NCBI GenBank assembly: GCA_905214925.1
Contig: CAJMOB010000015.1
Span: 16,172 to 80,171, forward strand
Direction of reading: 5' to 3'
DNA: 64,000 nucleotides
Origin: Scybalomonas sp905214925
Lineage (GTDB): Bacteria; Bacillota; Clostridia; Lachnospirales; Lachnospiraceae
The notes under the pieces were generated by a model. That model ran no database searches. It was given only the letters and a program-made list of their open reading frames with translations, and was not told where the DNA came from. The position numbers and the translations under genes were made by a program. Positions 24,915-34,668 of the stretch are shown piece by piece (position 1 is the stretch's first letter; every line of letters begins with the position of its first letter).

Positions 24915-26210
24915 ATGGCAGGTCGCATTGATGAGAGAAAAGTTCTTCGATGTTCTTTTTGTAATAAAACACAAGATCAAGTGCGCAAGTTAATTGCAGG
25001 TCCGAATGTATATATCTGTGATGAATGTGTAGAGGTGTGTACAGAGATTATTGAAGATGAATTTGATGGAATAGAAGAAGCAAGTAATGAGATCAATTTA
25101 TTAAAACCAATTGAAATCAAAAATTTCTTAGATCAATATGTTATTGGTCAAGATGATGCGAAAAAAGTTTTATCTGTAGCTGTATATAATCATTATAAAA
25201 GAATTATGGCGGATAAAGATCTAGATGTAGAGTTGCAAAAAAGTAATATTTTAATGTTAGGACCAACGGGTTCTGGAAAAACATTATTAGCACAAACTCT
25301 TGCCAAACTTTTAAATGTACCATTCGCAATTGCAGATGCAACTGCTCTTACAGAAGCAGGATATGTTGGAGAAGATGTAGAAAATATTCTTTTAAAATTA
25401 ATTCAAGCGGCGGATTATGATATTGAACGCGCAGAATATGGTATCATCTATATTGATGAAATTGATAAGATTACTCGTAAGTCTGAAAATACATCCATTA
25501 CTCGTGATGTATCTGGTGAAGGTGTTCAACAGGCGTTATTAAAAATCTTAGAAGGAACAGTAGCATCTGTTCCACCACAAGGTGGTAGAAAACATCCACA
25601 CCAAGAATTTATTCAGATTGATACAACAAATATTTTATTTATTTGTGGTGGTGCTTTTGATGGACTTGAAAAAGTCATTGAAAATAGAACTGGAAAGAAA
25701 GAAATCGGATTCACAGCAGATGTTGCGAAAAAAGAAAAGAAAAATGTGGGAGAATTGCTTCGTCAGGCATTACCTTCCGATTTTGTAAAATTTGGAATGA
25801 TTCCAGAGTTTATCGGTCGTGTGCCTGTAACAGTATCCCTTGATTTATTAGATGAAGAGGCACTTGTTCGAATTTTATCAGAACCAAAGAGTGCTCTGGT
25901 AAGACAGTATAAACGATTATTCGAATTAGATGGCGTGCAGTTAGAATTTGAAGAAGAGGCACTTCGTGCCATTGCAAGAAAGGCCATTGAACGCAATACA
26001 GGAGCAAGAGGGCTTCGTGCCATTATGGAATCCATTATTATGGACTTAATGTATCGAGTGCCATCGGATGATACAATCGAATCTTGTGTTGTCACAAAAG
26101 AAATGGTAGAAGATCAAGGAGAACCTAGGATCACTTACGGAGAAAAAGCACAGCCAAAAAAAGGGCTTGCTAGAAAAAGAGCTTCTAAAAACAATGGAGA
26201 AATTGCTTAG
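24915..26210 (+). CDS. clpX: ATP-dependent Clp protease ATP-binding subunit ClpX
   Basis: 431 residues. The N-terminal zinc-binding domain has CSFCNKTQDQ and CDECVEVC. The AAA+ core has Walker A GPTGSGKT and Walker B IIYIDEIDKI, and the ClpP-docking IGF loop is seen in KKEIGFTAD. It unfolds substrates for ClpP. A terminator follows, so lon probably has its own promoter or is reached by read-through. Confidence 0.98.
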   Translation: MAGRIDERKVLRCSFCNKTQDQVRKLIAGPNVYICDECVEVCTEIIEDEFDGIEEASNEINLLKPIEIKNFLDQYVIGQDDAKKVLSVAVYNHYKRIMADKDLDVELQKSNILMLGPTGSGKTLLAQTLAKLLNVPFAIADATALTEAGYVGEDVENILLKLIQAADYDIERAEYGIIYIDEIDKITRKSENTSITRDVSGEGVQQALLKILEGTVASVPPQGGRKHPHQEFIQIDTTNILFICGGAFDGLEKVIENRTGKKEIGFTADVAKKEKKNVGELLRQALPSDFVKFGMIPEFIGRVPVTVSLDLLDEEALVRILSEPKSALVRQYKRLFELDGVQLEFEEEALRAIARKAIERNTGARGLRAIMESIIMDLMYRVPSDDTIESCVVTKEMVEDQGEPRITYGEKAQPKKGLARKRASKNNGEIA

Positions 26211-26225
26211 AAGATAAGATAGGAG

Positions 26226-26276
26226 AGCAGTCGAAGTCAGAAAGAATAAGTTTTTTTGATTCGACTGCTTTTTTGG
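26226..26276 (+). terminator. Terminator between clpX and lon
   Basis: AGCAGTCGAA pairs with TTCGACTGCT, followed by a T-run. Confidence 0.85.
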
Positions 26277-26298
26277 AAAGGAATAAAAAGGAAAAGAC

Positions 26299-28638
26299 AT
26301 GGAGGAAAAAATGATGGAAACACTTAAAATGCCTATGATAGCATTGCGTGGAACAGTTGTTTTTCCAAAAACTGTTGTTCATTTTGATGTATCAAGAGAA
26401 AAATCGGTACAGGCAGTAGAGAGTGCAATGAAGGGAGAACAGCTAGTATTTTTATCTGCGCAGATGGATGATTCAATAGAAGATCCAAAGAGAGAAGATG
26501 TTTATAGTCTTGGAGTTGTAGCAAAAATTAAACAAATTATTAAACTTCCAGGAAATGTAATTCGTGTTCTCGTAGAAGGAGAAAATCGTGCAAGATTAGT
26601 AGAACTCCTAGAAGAAGAGCCATATCTTTATGCAGAGGTAGAGCAAGCAGATACCGTTCTAGAAGAAGGAGAGATTGATGATGAGCACGCAAAAGAGGCG
26701 ATGGTACGCTCATTAAAAGACATCATTCAAGCTTATGGATTTGATAGTAATAAGGCAACGAGAAATGTTGTTGGACAAATTTTAGAAATTCAAGATCTCG
26801 AAGAGCTTATTTTTGAGATTGCAACACAGCTTCCAATTAATGCAAAACAAAAACAAGTGATCTTAGAGGAAGATGAGATTATTGAACGAGGAGAAAAACT
26901 TCTTGTTACTCTTGCAGAAGAAATTGAAATCTATCAAATTCGGAAAGAAATTCAAGAAAAGATCAAAGAAAAAGTAGATAAAAATCAAAAAGACTACATT
27001 CTTCGTGAACAGATGAAAGTAATTCGTGAAGAATTAGGAGAAGGAAGCGAAGCAGAAGCCGATGAATTTGAAGAAAAGGTTGAGAAGTTAGATGCTTCAG
27101 AAGAAGTGAAAGAAAAGATTCGAAAAGAGATCAGCCGTTTTAAAAATTCAGGTGGAATGTCAGCAGAAAGTTATGTGAGCCGTAATTATATCGAAACGAT
27201 GTTAGAAATGCCTTGGAATCATTGTTCCGAAGATAATAATGATATTAAATCCGCAAGCAAGATTTTAGAAGAAGATCATTATGGACTTGAAAAAGTAAAA
27301 GAAAGAATTATTGAATTTTTGGCTGTTCGTGCATTAACAGAAAAAGGAGAAGCTCCAATTATTTGTTTAGCAGGGCCTCCAGGAACTGGAAAGACTTCTA
27401 TCGCTCGTTCTATTGCAAGAGCGGTAAACAAACATTATGTTCGTATTTCCTTAGGTGGAATTCGCGATGAAGCAGAAATTCGTGGACATAGAAAAACATA
27501 TGTAGGTGCTATGCCAGGACGTATTGCAACTGGTATTAAACAAGCAGGAGTGAAAAATCCTTTAATGCTTCTTGATGAAATTGATAAAGTGAGCAGTGAC
27601 TATAAAGGTGATACGGCATCTGCTTTATTAGAAGTTCTCGATGGAGAACAAAATGTCACATTTATGGATCATTATTTAGAAGTACCAATTGATTTAAGTG
27701 AAGTATTGTTTGTGGCAACAGCTAATGACTTATCCACAATTCCAAGACCACTTCTTGATCGTATGGAAGTCATTGAAGTATCTAGTTATACAGAAAATGA
27801 AAAATTCCATATTGCAAAACGTTATTTAGTGGAAAAACAATTAAAGAAAAATGGATTGACAAAAGAACAGCTTATTATTACAGATAAGGCAATCCGTAAG
27901 GTGATTTCTGCTTATACAAGAGAAGCGGGAGTGCGTAATCTAGAAAGAAAAATTGGTCAGATCTGTAGAAAAGCAGCACGCATGATTATGGAAGGAAATA
28001 AGACTCATCTAAAAGTATTAGAAAGTAATGTATCCAAGTTCCTTGGAACAGAGATTTTCTCAAAAGAAGATGAAGACTTAACACCAAAGACAGGAATCGT
28101 AAGAGGGCTTGCTTGGACAAGTGTTGGTGGAGATACTTTAAGTATTGAAGTCAATATTATGGCAGGAAAAGGTAAGTTTGAATTAACTGGTAACCTTGGA
28201 GACGTGATGAAAGAATCTGCTCGCACAGGAATTAGTTATATTCGTTCGGTAGCAAATCAGTATGGAATTGAAGAGGATTATTTTGAAAAGCACGATATTC
28301 ATATTCACATTCCAGAAGGAGCTGTTCCAAAAGATGGTCCATCTGCTGGTATTACAATGGCAACAGCGATTCTTTCTGCTATTACAGGAAAGAAAGTTCG
28401 TGGTGATATTGCCATGACAGGAGAAATTACACTTCGTGGTAGAGTTCTCCCAATCGGTGGATTAAAAGAAAAAATTCTTGCAGCAAAAGTCGTTGGAGTA
28501 AAAGAAGTGATTGTTCCAGTGAAAAATAAGAAAAATGTTGCAGATATTGATAAAGAAATTACAAGTGGTTTAACGATTACGTATGCTACAACAATGGAAG
28601 ATGTCTTAGAGCATGCTCTTGTAAAAGACGAAAAGTAG
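26299..28638 (+). CDS. lon: ATP-dependent protease La (Lon)
   Basis: 779 residues. The N-terminal LON substrate-binding domain (MPMIALRGTVVFPKTVVHF) is followed by a coiled helical part, then the AAA+ module with Walker A GPPGTGKT and Walker B LMLLDEIDKV. The C-terminal Ser-Lys protease domain has its catalytic Ser in PKDGPSAGITMATA and Lys in GLKEKILAAKV. A second ATG at 26311 has the better ribosome site (GGAGG) and may be the real start. The engB gene follows 11 nt later, the standard pairing. Confidence 0.98.
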   Translation: MEEKMMETLKMPMIALRGTVVFPKTVVHFDVSREKSVQAVESAMKGEQLVFLSAQMDDSIEDPKREDVYSLGVVAKIKQIIKLPGNVIRVLVEGENRARLVELLEEEPYLYAEVEQADTVLEEGEIDDEHAKEAMVRSLKDIIQAYGFDSNKATRNVVGQILEIQDLEELIFEIATQLPINAKQKQVILEEDEIIERGEKLLVTLAEEIEIYQIRKEIQEKIKEKVDKNQKDYILREQMKVIREELGEGSEAEADEFEEKVEKLDASEEVKEKIRKEISRFKNSGGMSAESYVSRNYIETMLEMPWNHCSEDNNDIKSASKILEEDHYGLEKVKERIIEFLAVRALTEKGEAPIICLAGPPGTGKTSIARSIARAVNKHYVRISLGGIRDEAEIRGHRKTYVGAMPGRIATGIKQAGVKNPLMLLDEIDKVSSDYKGDTASALLEVLDGEQNVTFMDHYLEVPIDLSEVLFVATANDLSTIPRPLLDRMEVIEVSSYTENEKFHIAKRYLVEKQLKKNGLTKEQLIITDKAIRKVISAYTREAGVRNLERKIGQICRKAARMIMEGNKTHLKVLESNVSKFLGTEIFSKEDEDLTPKTGIVRGLAWTSVGGDTLSIEVNIMAGKGKFELTGNLGDVMKESARTGISYIRSVANQYGIEEDYFEKHDIHIHIPEGAVPKDGPSAGITMATAILSAITGKKVRGDIAMTGEITLRGRVLPIGGLKEKILAAKVVGVKEVIVPVKNKKNVADIDKEITSGLTITYATTMEDVLEHALVKDEK

Positions 28639-28649
28639 GAGAAAAAAAT

Positions 28650-29264
28650 ATGAATGTAACAAAAGTAAATTTGGAAACGGTTTGTGGAATCACAAGTAAA
28701 CTCCCAGACAATTCCATGCCTGAGATCGCTTTTGCAGGAAAGTCAAATGTTGGGAAGTCTTCTTTGATCAACGGGCTTATGAATCGTAAGGCGTATGCTA
28801 GAACTTCTCAGCAACCAGGAAAAACACAGACAATTAACTATTATAATATTAATGAATTGCTTTATTTTGTCGATCTTCCAGGGTATGGATATGCAAAAGT
28901 ATCAAAAGAGATGCAGGCGAAATGGGGAAAATTAATTGAGCGATATTTACACACATCAAAACAGCTTCGCATTGTATTTTTACTTGTAGATATTCGACAT
29001 GATCCATCTGCTAATGATAAACTGATGTATGATTGGATCGTAAACAATGGATTCAACCCAGTGATTATCGCAACAAAATTAGATAAATTAAAACGTAGTC
29101 AAGTACAAAAACACGTAAAAGCTATTCGTACAGGATTAAATCTTGTAGAAGGAACGCCAATTTTTCCATATTCCGCCCTTACAAAACAAGGAAGAGACGA
29201 AATATGGGAATTTATTGAAGAATATGTTTTAACTCCAGAGGAAGAAATAACAGAAGAATCATAA
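28650..29264 (+). CDS. engB: Ribosome-biogenesis GTP-binding protein EngB/YsxC
   Basis: 204 residues. G1 is AGKSNVGKSSLING, G3 is VDLPGYGYAK and G4 is TKLDKLK. The small TRAFAC GTPase of this type helps assemble the large ribosomal subunit. It follows lon closely, as in other Firmicutes. Confidence 0.97.
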   Translation: MNVTKVNLETVCGITSKLPDNSMPEIAFAGKSNVGKSSLINGLMNRKAYARTSQQPGKTQTINYYNINELLYFVDLPGYGYAKVSKEMQAKWGKLIERYLHTSKQLRIVFLLVDIRHDPSANDKLMYDWIVNNGFNPVIIATKLDKLKRSQVQKHVKAIRTGLNLVEGTPIFPYSALTKQGRDEIWEFIEEYVLTPEEEITEES

Positions 29265-29324
29265 CGTACTTTCTTTAAAACGGTGAGAAATGTGTTTTAA
29301 AACTTTATATATTCTTAGGTGCGT

Positions 29325-29452
29325 CAAATATCTTCTTTTAGAAACGTTTAAAACTCCGTTTTTAATTTTCTAAATATGCTATTTGACTTGTTGCCTTGCT
29401 ATGAAAAAAGAAAAGGCTTATAAGTGAATGACACTTATAGGCCTTTTCTTCA
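29325..29452 (+). terminator. Inverted repeat and terminator after engB
   Basis: GTCAAATA...TATTTGAC (29325-29389) encloses TTTAGAAA/TTTTCTAAA. Then GAAAAGGC-TTATAAGTG / CACTTATAGGCCTTTTC (29409-29450) forms a clear terminator. The remaining ~180 nt before 29630 hold a T-rich stretch and no gene. Confidence 0.8.
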
Positions 29453-29629
29453 TGGTAAGCATAGTTTTTTTATGTTATAGTAAAAATAGAGGAAAACGAT
29501 GTTTTTGTTTTAATGTGAGTTTTTAGAAAAGATAGGGGAAAAGTCAGATTCTTATATAAGCAAGAATATTGTTTTAGAAGGGCAGTATATAAGGATAAAA
29601 GGTTTTGGAGTTAATGAGGTGAATATCGT

Positions 29630-30340
29630 ATGCAAAGTAAATATAAAGCAATCTATCAGAAGTATGTAGAGATGATTGAAAGTGGAAAACTTAGCCCAGG
29701 GGATTCTTTACCATCGGAAGGTAAGATGACAGAAACTTTTGATACATCAAGAGATACCATTCGAAAGGCAATGACATTGCTAGAGCAAAATAATTATATT
29801 TTAAAAAGTCGTGGGAAGGAGTCCGTTGTATTAGAGCGGTTCCCAGAGGAAAAAGAAAGTGCTAATGCGAAAATGTTTTCGTATTTAGAATTATATAGCC
29901 AAGATGGGGTGGAAAAAGAAAAGTTAGTCGAAGATATTAGTATATTAGTAGATAATGAGAAAATGATGCGAGAGTTTCAAATTGATGATACGAAAGAAGT
30001 TTATCGAGTTGAACGCATTGAGAAAATTAGTGGAAAAAGAATCGCATTAAAAAAAGATTATTATTTGAAAGAAATTGTTCCAAAGTTAACGGCAGAAATC
30101 TGTAAAGGTTCTATTCAAGAATATTTAAAGAATGAGGGAATTCAATCTAGTATTATCAAACGGAAAATTAGTATTTCTCCAATTACAAGAGAGGACAAGA
30201 TTCAATTAGATATTGGAGAAGATAAGGAAGTTGTTTTATTACAAAGTTATTATTATTTAGAAAGTGGAATCATTTTTCATTATTCAGAAACAAGATGTCG
30301 ATTAAAAAATTTTCAATTTATTGAGTACATTCAGAAATAA
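29630..30340 (+). CDS. GntR/HutC family regulator, TreR-like
   Basis: 236 residues. The winged helix (YVEMIESGKLSPGDSLPSEGKM, then SRDTIRKAMTLLEQNNYI) is followed by a UTRA effector domain ending FHYSETRCRLKNFQFIEYIQ. The spacing and C-terminus resemble trehalose repressor TreR, but no trehalose PTS or phosphotrehalase gene is present. Just downstream is a promoter with a perfect dyad between -35 and -10, a likely target, which drives an apparently non-coding transcript. It marks the left edge of the accessory island. Confidence 0.82.
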   Translation: MQSKYKAIYQKYVEMIESGKLSPGDSLPSEGKMTETFDTSRDTIRKAMTLLEQNNYILKSRGKESVVLERFPEEKESANAKMFSYLELYSQDGVEKEKLVEDISILVDNEKMMREFQIDDTKEVYRVERIEKISGKRIALKKDYYLKEIVPKLTAEICKGSIQEYLKNEGIQSSIIKRKISISPITREDKIQLDIGEDKEVVLLQSYYYLESGIIFHYSETRCRLKNFQFIEYIQK

Positions 30341-30362
30341 AATTGGAATTTAATGTAAAGTA

Positions 30363-30392
30363 TTGACAAGACATGTAAGTACATGATATAAA
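30363..30392 (+). promoter_or_regulatory. Promoter with dyad operator downstream of the TreR-like gene
   Basis: TTGACA (30363-30368) and TATAAA (30387-30392) flank the perfect dyad CATGTA-AG-TACATG (30372-30385). A dyad between the hexamers is the usual place for GntR-type repression. Confidence 0.7.
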
Positions 30393-30439
30393 AATAATAT
30401 AGAGATATAAGTATAAGATGATAAATAGAGTATACATAT

Positions 30440-30710
30440 ATGAATAAGTAGGGCGGAATAAAAGGATGAGGGGGAGGAGCTAGATGCTCCCATGCCTCAT
30501 ATATTCGGGAGTATAAATTGATTGATAAAATGGGAACAGATAGTTGTTAGTCTCGGATGCAGGTGAAGGATGTATCCATTTAGAGTTTTTCTTTGATTGC
30601 TATCAAAAAGTTTGAATATAGGATACATCAGTTGGTAGTCCCCATCACCTGCTGATGTATAACCTCCTCCCCTACACTTCAAAAAAGACCATCGGATGAT
30701 GGTCTTTTTT
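30440..30710 (+). ncRNA. Candidate structured non-coding RNA ending in a terminator
   Basis: No convincing open frame. Pairings visible: TGAGG-GGGA-GGAGC with GCTCC-CATG-CCTCA; GGGGAGGAG with CTCCTCCCC near the 3' end (mutually exclusive with the first); CAGGTGA with TCACCTG; GGATGTATCC with GGATACATC; and, as an alternative, ATACATCAG with CTGATGTAT. It ends in the terminator at 30681-30710 (AAAAAAGACCATC...GATGGTCTTTTTT). I checked by eye for common riboswitches, SRP RNA, tmRNA and RNase P RNA and did not recognise it. Confidence 0.55.
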
Positions 30711-30817
30711 GTTTGTATAGAAGGCATAATTTAAGAAGAGATGCTTGCATTTTTATTTGATACCCTGTTTTTCATTGTTTATGGGAAAGTATCCGTTACA
30801 TAAAGAGGAAGTGTGTA

Positions 30818-30885
30818 TTGACATTTAATACTATGCATTATATACTATTTATAAAATACTATTTATTACATAGTGTTTTATGAAT
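30818..30885 (+). promoter_or_regulatory. Promoter and inverted repeat before the first ABC pair
   Basis: TTGACA (30818-30823), 17 nt, TATACT (30841-30846). A 16-7-16 inverted repeat lies at 30847-30885 over the start of transcription. Its right arm resembles the left arm of the regulon palindrome at 45837, but the 19-5-19 geometry of the other sites is not kept. Confidence 0.6.
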
Positions 30886-30955
30886 CCCATTCAAAAAAGT
30901 AAGAAATGAATCATAAAATGCCATGAATTTTATTCAATAGAAGGAGGGAGTGCGG

Positions 30956-32680
30956 ATGATATATTTTGTAAAGCACATAAAAAAGTTAAGACAATATATA
31001 GTTATTTTGTTGTTGTTTTGTTTATGTATGGCATTGATGGCGGTCATTACCGCAGAATCTATGGCACGACTAACCGAGTTTTTTACGACTTCTAGTTTGA
31101 AAGGAGCGGGAAAAATTATTTTGATAACAGGAGTGTTATTTTTGCTAAATGGTGTACTTTGTTATGGATATCGATTATTGTGCGGCTATATCGAAGCTAA
31201 CGTATACAGCAAGATACAACAAAAATCATTTTATCAGTTAACACATTTGAAAATGGACAGTCCATTGTTAAGTAATCGAGGAGATCTTTATAGCAGGATC
31301 AATCGGGACAGTGCAGAGTTGACCGAATTTTTTGCAACAACATTGCCTACTATCTTAATGCAAAGTGTACAGCTCGTTCTAATTGTTGGGTACATATTAG
31401 TTACCGATTGGCGGATTACGATTGCCTATTTGGTGACATTATCCTTATCTTTAGGAATACAAGGCGGTTTAAGCAAGTATTTAAAACATGCTAGTGAGAA
31501 AGTAAAAAAAGCAGAAGTGGAATTAAATACAAGATTAAAAGATATATTAGAAAATCGTCTTACTGTGAAAACGTATGATTCCTATGAATTTATGGAAGGA
31601 TTGTGTCAGCAAGTAGGAGCAGATTATGTTCGTGCCAATATGAGCTTGAATCTTCGCTCCATGCCCATTAAAATTATCGGTATTTTATGTGGGATTGCCC
31701 CAATTTTATCTCTTTGTTTAGCGGGATTGTTTCTTGTTCCATTGGGATTTGTGAAAATTGGCTCTTTTATGACGGTTTATTATTTATGTGATAAGATATT
31801 GCCACAACAGCTTCATTATGTGGATTTATTTGTAAATGGAGTAAAAATAAAGGTGACTGCACAGAGAATTATGGATTTATGGGAAGAACCAGTGATGGAA
31901 CATATAAGTTTGCAGGAAGGTATAACGAAAATAGAAACAGATTTTTTGCAAGTTGATGTTACGAATGAACGTGAGAAATTTTCAAAGGGTGATAGGAATT
32001 CTTTGAGACAACAAGAAGATATTGTGTTAGAAAATGTTTCTTATCGCTATCCAGATACAAAAGAGTGGGCGGTAAAAGATCTGTCTCTTCGTATCCAAAA
32101 AGGGAAAAAAATTGCTTTTATCGGGAAAAGTGGTTGTGGAAAATCAACAGTTATCAAGTTAATCAGTGGTTTGCTTGCACCACAAGAAGGAACGATTCTT
32201 GTTCCAGAGAATCGATTGACAGGGCAATTTCCTAATTTCTTTTCTGGAACGATAGAAGAAAATATTTGTTGTTTTACAAATGGAAACGAAGAAGAGGTAA
32301 AAAGGGCTTGTAAAAATGCTGGATTGGCTGGATTTTTGTCTAATTTAAAAGATGGTTTGCATACAGTTTTAAAAGAGAATGGTGCCAATCTAAGTGGCGG
32401 TCAAAGACAGAGAATTGCATTGGCTCGTACGTTATACAGCAATGCGCCTGTCCTATTATTCGATGAATCGGTTTCTGCCTTAGATGCAGAGAATGCATGG
32501 ACAGTGATTCAAAATATGATCGAGGAATATAGAGAATCTACAGTCATTATGGTATTACACCAACCAGAATTTTTACCGCTCATGGATGAAATTTACTTAT
32601 TTGATGAGGGCGAAATATTAGCACATGGTAGCTATGACCAACTGGTGAAAGAGAATCGATTAGGAGGGGAGTTTTTATGA
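30956..32680 (+). CDS. ABC transporter permease/ATPase, half-transporter (partner 1)
   Basis: 574 residues from the ATG at 30956 (GAAGGAGGGAG precedes it). Six membrane spans fill the first ~300 residues. The nucleotide-binding domain has GKSGCGKST, signature LSGGQRQR and Walker B VLLFDES. The stretch between Walker A and the Q-loop region (ENRLTGQFPNFFSGTI) is about 15 residues shorter than in its partner, so this may be the weaker ATPase site of a heterodimer. There is no C39 peptidase domain. It is coupled by a 4-nt overlap to the next ABC gene. Peptide or drug export is likely but unproven. Confidence 0.88.
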   Translation: MIYFVKHIKKLRQYIVILLLFCLCMALMAVITAESMARLTEFFTTSSLKGAGKIILITGVLFLLNGVLCYGYRLLCGYIEANVYSKIQQKSFYQLTHLKMDSPLLSNRGDLYSRINRDSAELTEFFATTLPTILMQSVQLVLIVGYILVTDWRITIAYLVTLSLSLGIQGGLSKYLKHASEKVKKAEVELNTRLKDILENRLTVKTYDSYEFMEGLCQQVGADYVRANMSLNLRSMPIKIIGILCGIAPILSLCLAGLFLVPLGFVKIGSFMTVYYLCDKILPQQLHYVDLFVNGVKIKVTAQRIMDLWEEPVMEHISLQEGITKIETDFLQVDVTNEREKFSKGDRNSLRQQEDIVLENVSYRYPDTKEWAVKDLSLRIQKGKKIAFIGKSGCGKSTVIKLISGLLAPQEGTILVPENRLTGQFPNFFSGTIEENICCFTNGNEEEVKRACKNAGLAGFLSNLKDGLHTVLKENGANLSGGQRQRIALARTLYSNAPVLLFDESVSALDAENAWTVIQNMIEEYRESTVIMVLHQPEFLPLMDEIYLFDEGEILAHGSYDQLVKENRLGGEFL

Positions 32681-34431
32681 AAAGAGAAAAAGATTACCAA
32701 AATTATATTCGGCTCATTGGATATGCAAAAAACCACATACCACTTTTTATCATTTGTACGATTTTAAGTGGAGCAATGGTTTTCCTTATTTTTTCTTCGG
32801 TTGGTGTCTTGCTTAGTAGTGTTGTAGGAGCGGTAAACGGAGAGTCCTCACAAACTTCTTCTCATATGTTCGTTTACATTATCGGTGTCTTTGGATTTTC
32901 ATTGCTGGCTAGTTTTTCTCAGCTGGGATTTGTTCATATCGAACAAAAGACACAGCTGTTTTTACGTCAAACCATGTTGCACCAATATCTAAAAATGAAA
33001 GAATCTTTTGCAAGTCAATATTCAGCAACCGAGGTTCTCAATCGTTTGACAACGGATATCCCAAACTGCACGACTTCCATTGGATACTATATGAGCGCTA
33101 TGGTGTTTCAACCAATGATTTCAGGATTGTTTTCGATTGTCTTACTCTTAGCCATTGATTGGCGAATAACTCTTTTATGTGTTTCCTGTACGGTGCTCAA
33201 TTTATTTTGCAGTCGATTTGGGATAAAGCGTACGAGAGAGTTAAAAGTGAAGATGGTAAAAGGAAAAAGTGATACGGCAAATTTTATTCAAGAGTGTGCC
33301 CAAGGAGAAACAGAGATTCGTACGTTTGGATTGTTTCCGATTTTTGAACGAAAATTACAGAAACAAGTGGAAGAAACAGGGAAGACAATAAAAACATTTG
33401 GTCATTTACAAGGAATACGAATCCAACTTTATACGTTCTCAGGAGATTGTTTTACGATTGTTAGTTTATTGACATTAGGAGCAATTTTAGCAGGAGTTGG
33501 TGTGATACCGTTTTCTAATGTGATGATCGCATTGCCACTTTCGGATCAGATTAGTCAGATGATGACAGCGTTTGGAAATGGTACTGCAATTATAAAACAG
33601 GCATCTCCTCATATAGAGCGTGTATTTGAAATCATGGATCTCCCTGAAGAATCTACATTAGTAGAAAAAGAACAAGATTCTAATCGCTTTGTACAACCGA
33701 TAAAAGATAGCAACAAAGAAATTTCTTTTTCTCATATTTCCTTTTCCTATGGTCAAAAGAAAGTGTTAGACGACATTAGTTTTTTCATTGAAAAAGGAGA
33801 GAAAGTTGCCTTTGTGGGAGAGAGTGGAAGTGGAAAGTCAACGATTATGAAACTATTATTAGGGTTATATCCTGCACAAAATGGAACGATACAGGCTTGC
33901 GGGAAGGAATTTGGTAACTGCTCTATGGAAGAATGGAGGAAAAATTTCTCTTATCTTTCCCAAAATATCTCTTTGTTTCATCTTACGGTGGCGGAAAATA
34001 TTGCTCTTTCTCTAGGAAGTGTAGATGAAAAAATTAGGGACGCAGTAAGAAGAGCAAATGTAGAAGAGTTTCTTTTGGAGATAGAAAAAGGATACGAGCT
34101 GATGTTAGGAGAAAATAATGCAGGATTTTCAGGAGGTCAGCTTCAACGAATTGCCTTGGCACGTTGCCTTTATAAAGACGCTCCAATTATTGTAATGGAT
34201 GAGCCAACATCTGCTCTCGATCAAGCCTCCGAACAGGCAGTAAAGAAAACAATCGATCAATTGCCAAAAACTTGCACCGTAGTAGCCGTTACCCATCGAT
34301 TGGAACTAACACGCAATTTTGATCGTTTATATGTAGTGGAGAATGGGAAAATTGTAGAAAATGGCACACATGAACAATTGTTAGAACAAGGTGGAAAATA
34401 TAGACACCTTTGGCAGTTGCAAAATGGATAA
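32677..34431 (+). CDS. ABC transporter permease/ATPase, half-transporter (partner 2)
   Basis: 584 residues: six-span membrane domain then a canonical ATPase domain with GESGSGKST, Q-loop YLSQNISLFHLTVAENI, signature FSGGQLQR and IIVMDEPTSALD, then the H-loop VTHRLEL. The start overlaps the stop of partner 1 (ATGA). Together they should form one heterodimeric exporter. A terminator follows at 34433. Confidence 0.9.
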   Translation: MKREKDYQNYIRLIGYAKNHIPLFIICTILSGAMVFLIFSSVGVLLSSVVGAVNGESSQTSSHMFVYIIGVFGFSLLASFSQLGFVHIEQKTQLFLRQTMLHQYLKMKESFASQYSATEVLNRLTTDIPNCTTSIGYYMSAMVFQPMISGLFSIVLLLAIDWRITLLCVSCTVLNLFCSRFGIKRTRELKVKMVKGKSDTANFIQECAQGETEIRTFGLFPIFERKLQKQVEETGKTIKTFGHLQGIRIQLYTFSGDCFTIVSLLTLGAILAGVGVIPFSNVMIALPLSDQISQMMTAFGNGTAIIKQASPHIERVFEIMDLPEESTLVEKEQDSNRFVQPIKDSNKEISFSHISFSYGQKKVLDDISFFIEKGEKVAFVGESGSGKSTIMKLLLGLYPAQNGTIQACGKEFGNCSMEEWRKNFSYLSQNISLFHLTVAENIALSLGSVDEKIRDAVRRANVEEFLLEIEKGYELMLGENNAGFSGGQLQRIALARCLYKDAPIIVMDEPTSALDQASEQAVKKTIDQLPKTCTVVAVTHRLELTRNFDRLYVVENGKIVENGTHEQLLEQGGKYRHLWQLQNG

Positions 34432-34432
34432 A

Positions 34433-34488
34433 AAAGACTCCCTTTTTGATAGATAAGAAATGGATTTATCAGAAAGGGAGTTTTTTAT
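34433..34488 (+). terminator. Terminator of the first ABC pair
   Basis: ACTCCCTTT...AAAGGGAGT with inner TGATA/ATCA pairing, then a T-run. Confidence 0.85.
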
Positions 34489-34559
34489 GATGTTCATACT
34501 GGAGATGGTGTGAGGGAATTGTATAAAAACAGGAAGAAGATAGTGAGAATAGAGAAAAC

Positions 34560-34588
34560 TTGATGAGAGAAATAGAGAATAGTATAAT
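34560..34588 (+). promoter_or_regulatory. Promoter of the double-HTH regulator
   Basis: TTGATG (34560-34565), 17 nt, TATAAT (34583-34588). The regulon palindrome is absent, which suggests constitutive supply of the regulator. Confidence 0.7.
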
Positions 34589-34668
34589 AAATAATATGGT
34601 AAATTTATTTTATTATTTCGTGTTAGAAAAAGTTTCTTTTATAAAATAGGAAGGGAGAATGAGGGAAA

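Noticed and set aside
30497..30727. 76-codon frame on the minus strand opposite the structured RNA
   Set aside because: It only reflects the stems and terminator of the other strand; composition is not protein-like and no start site is evident.
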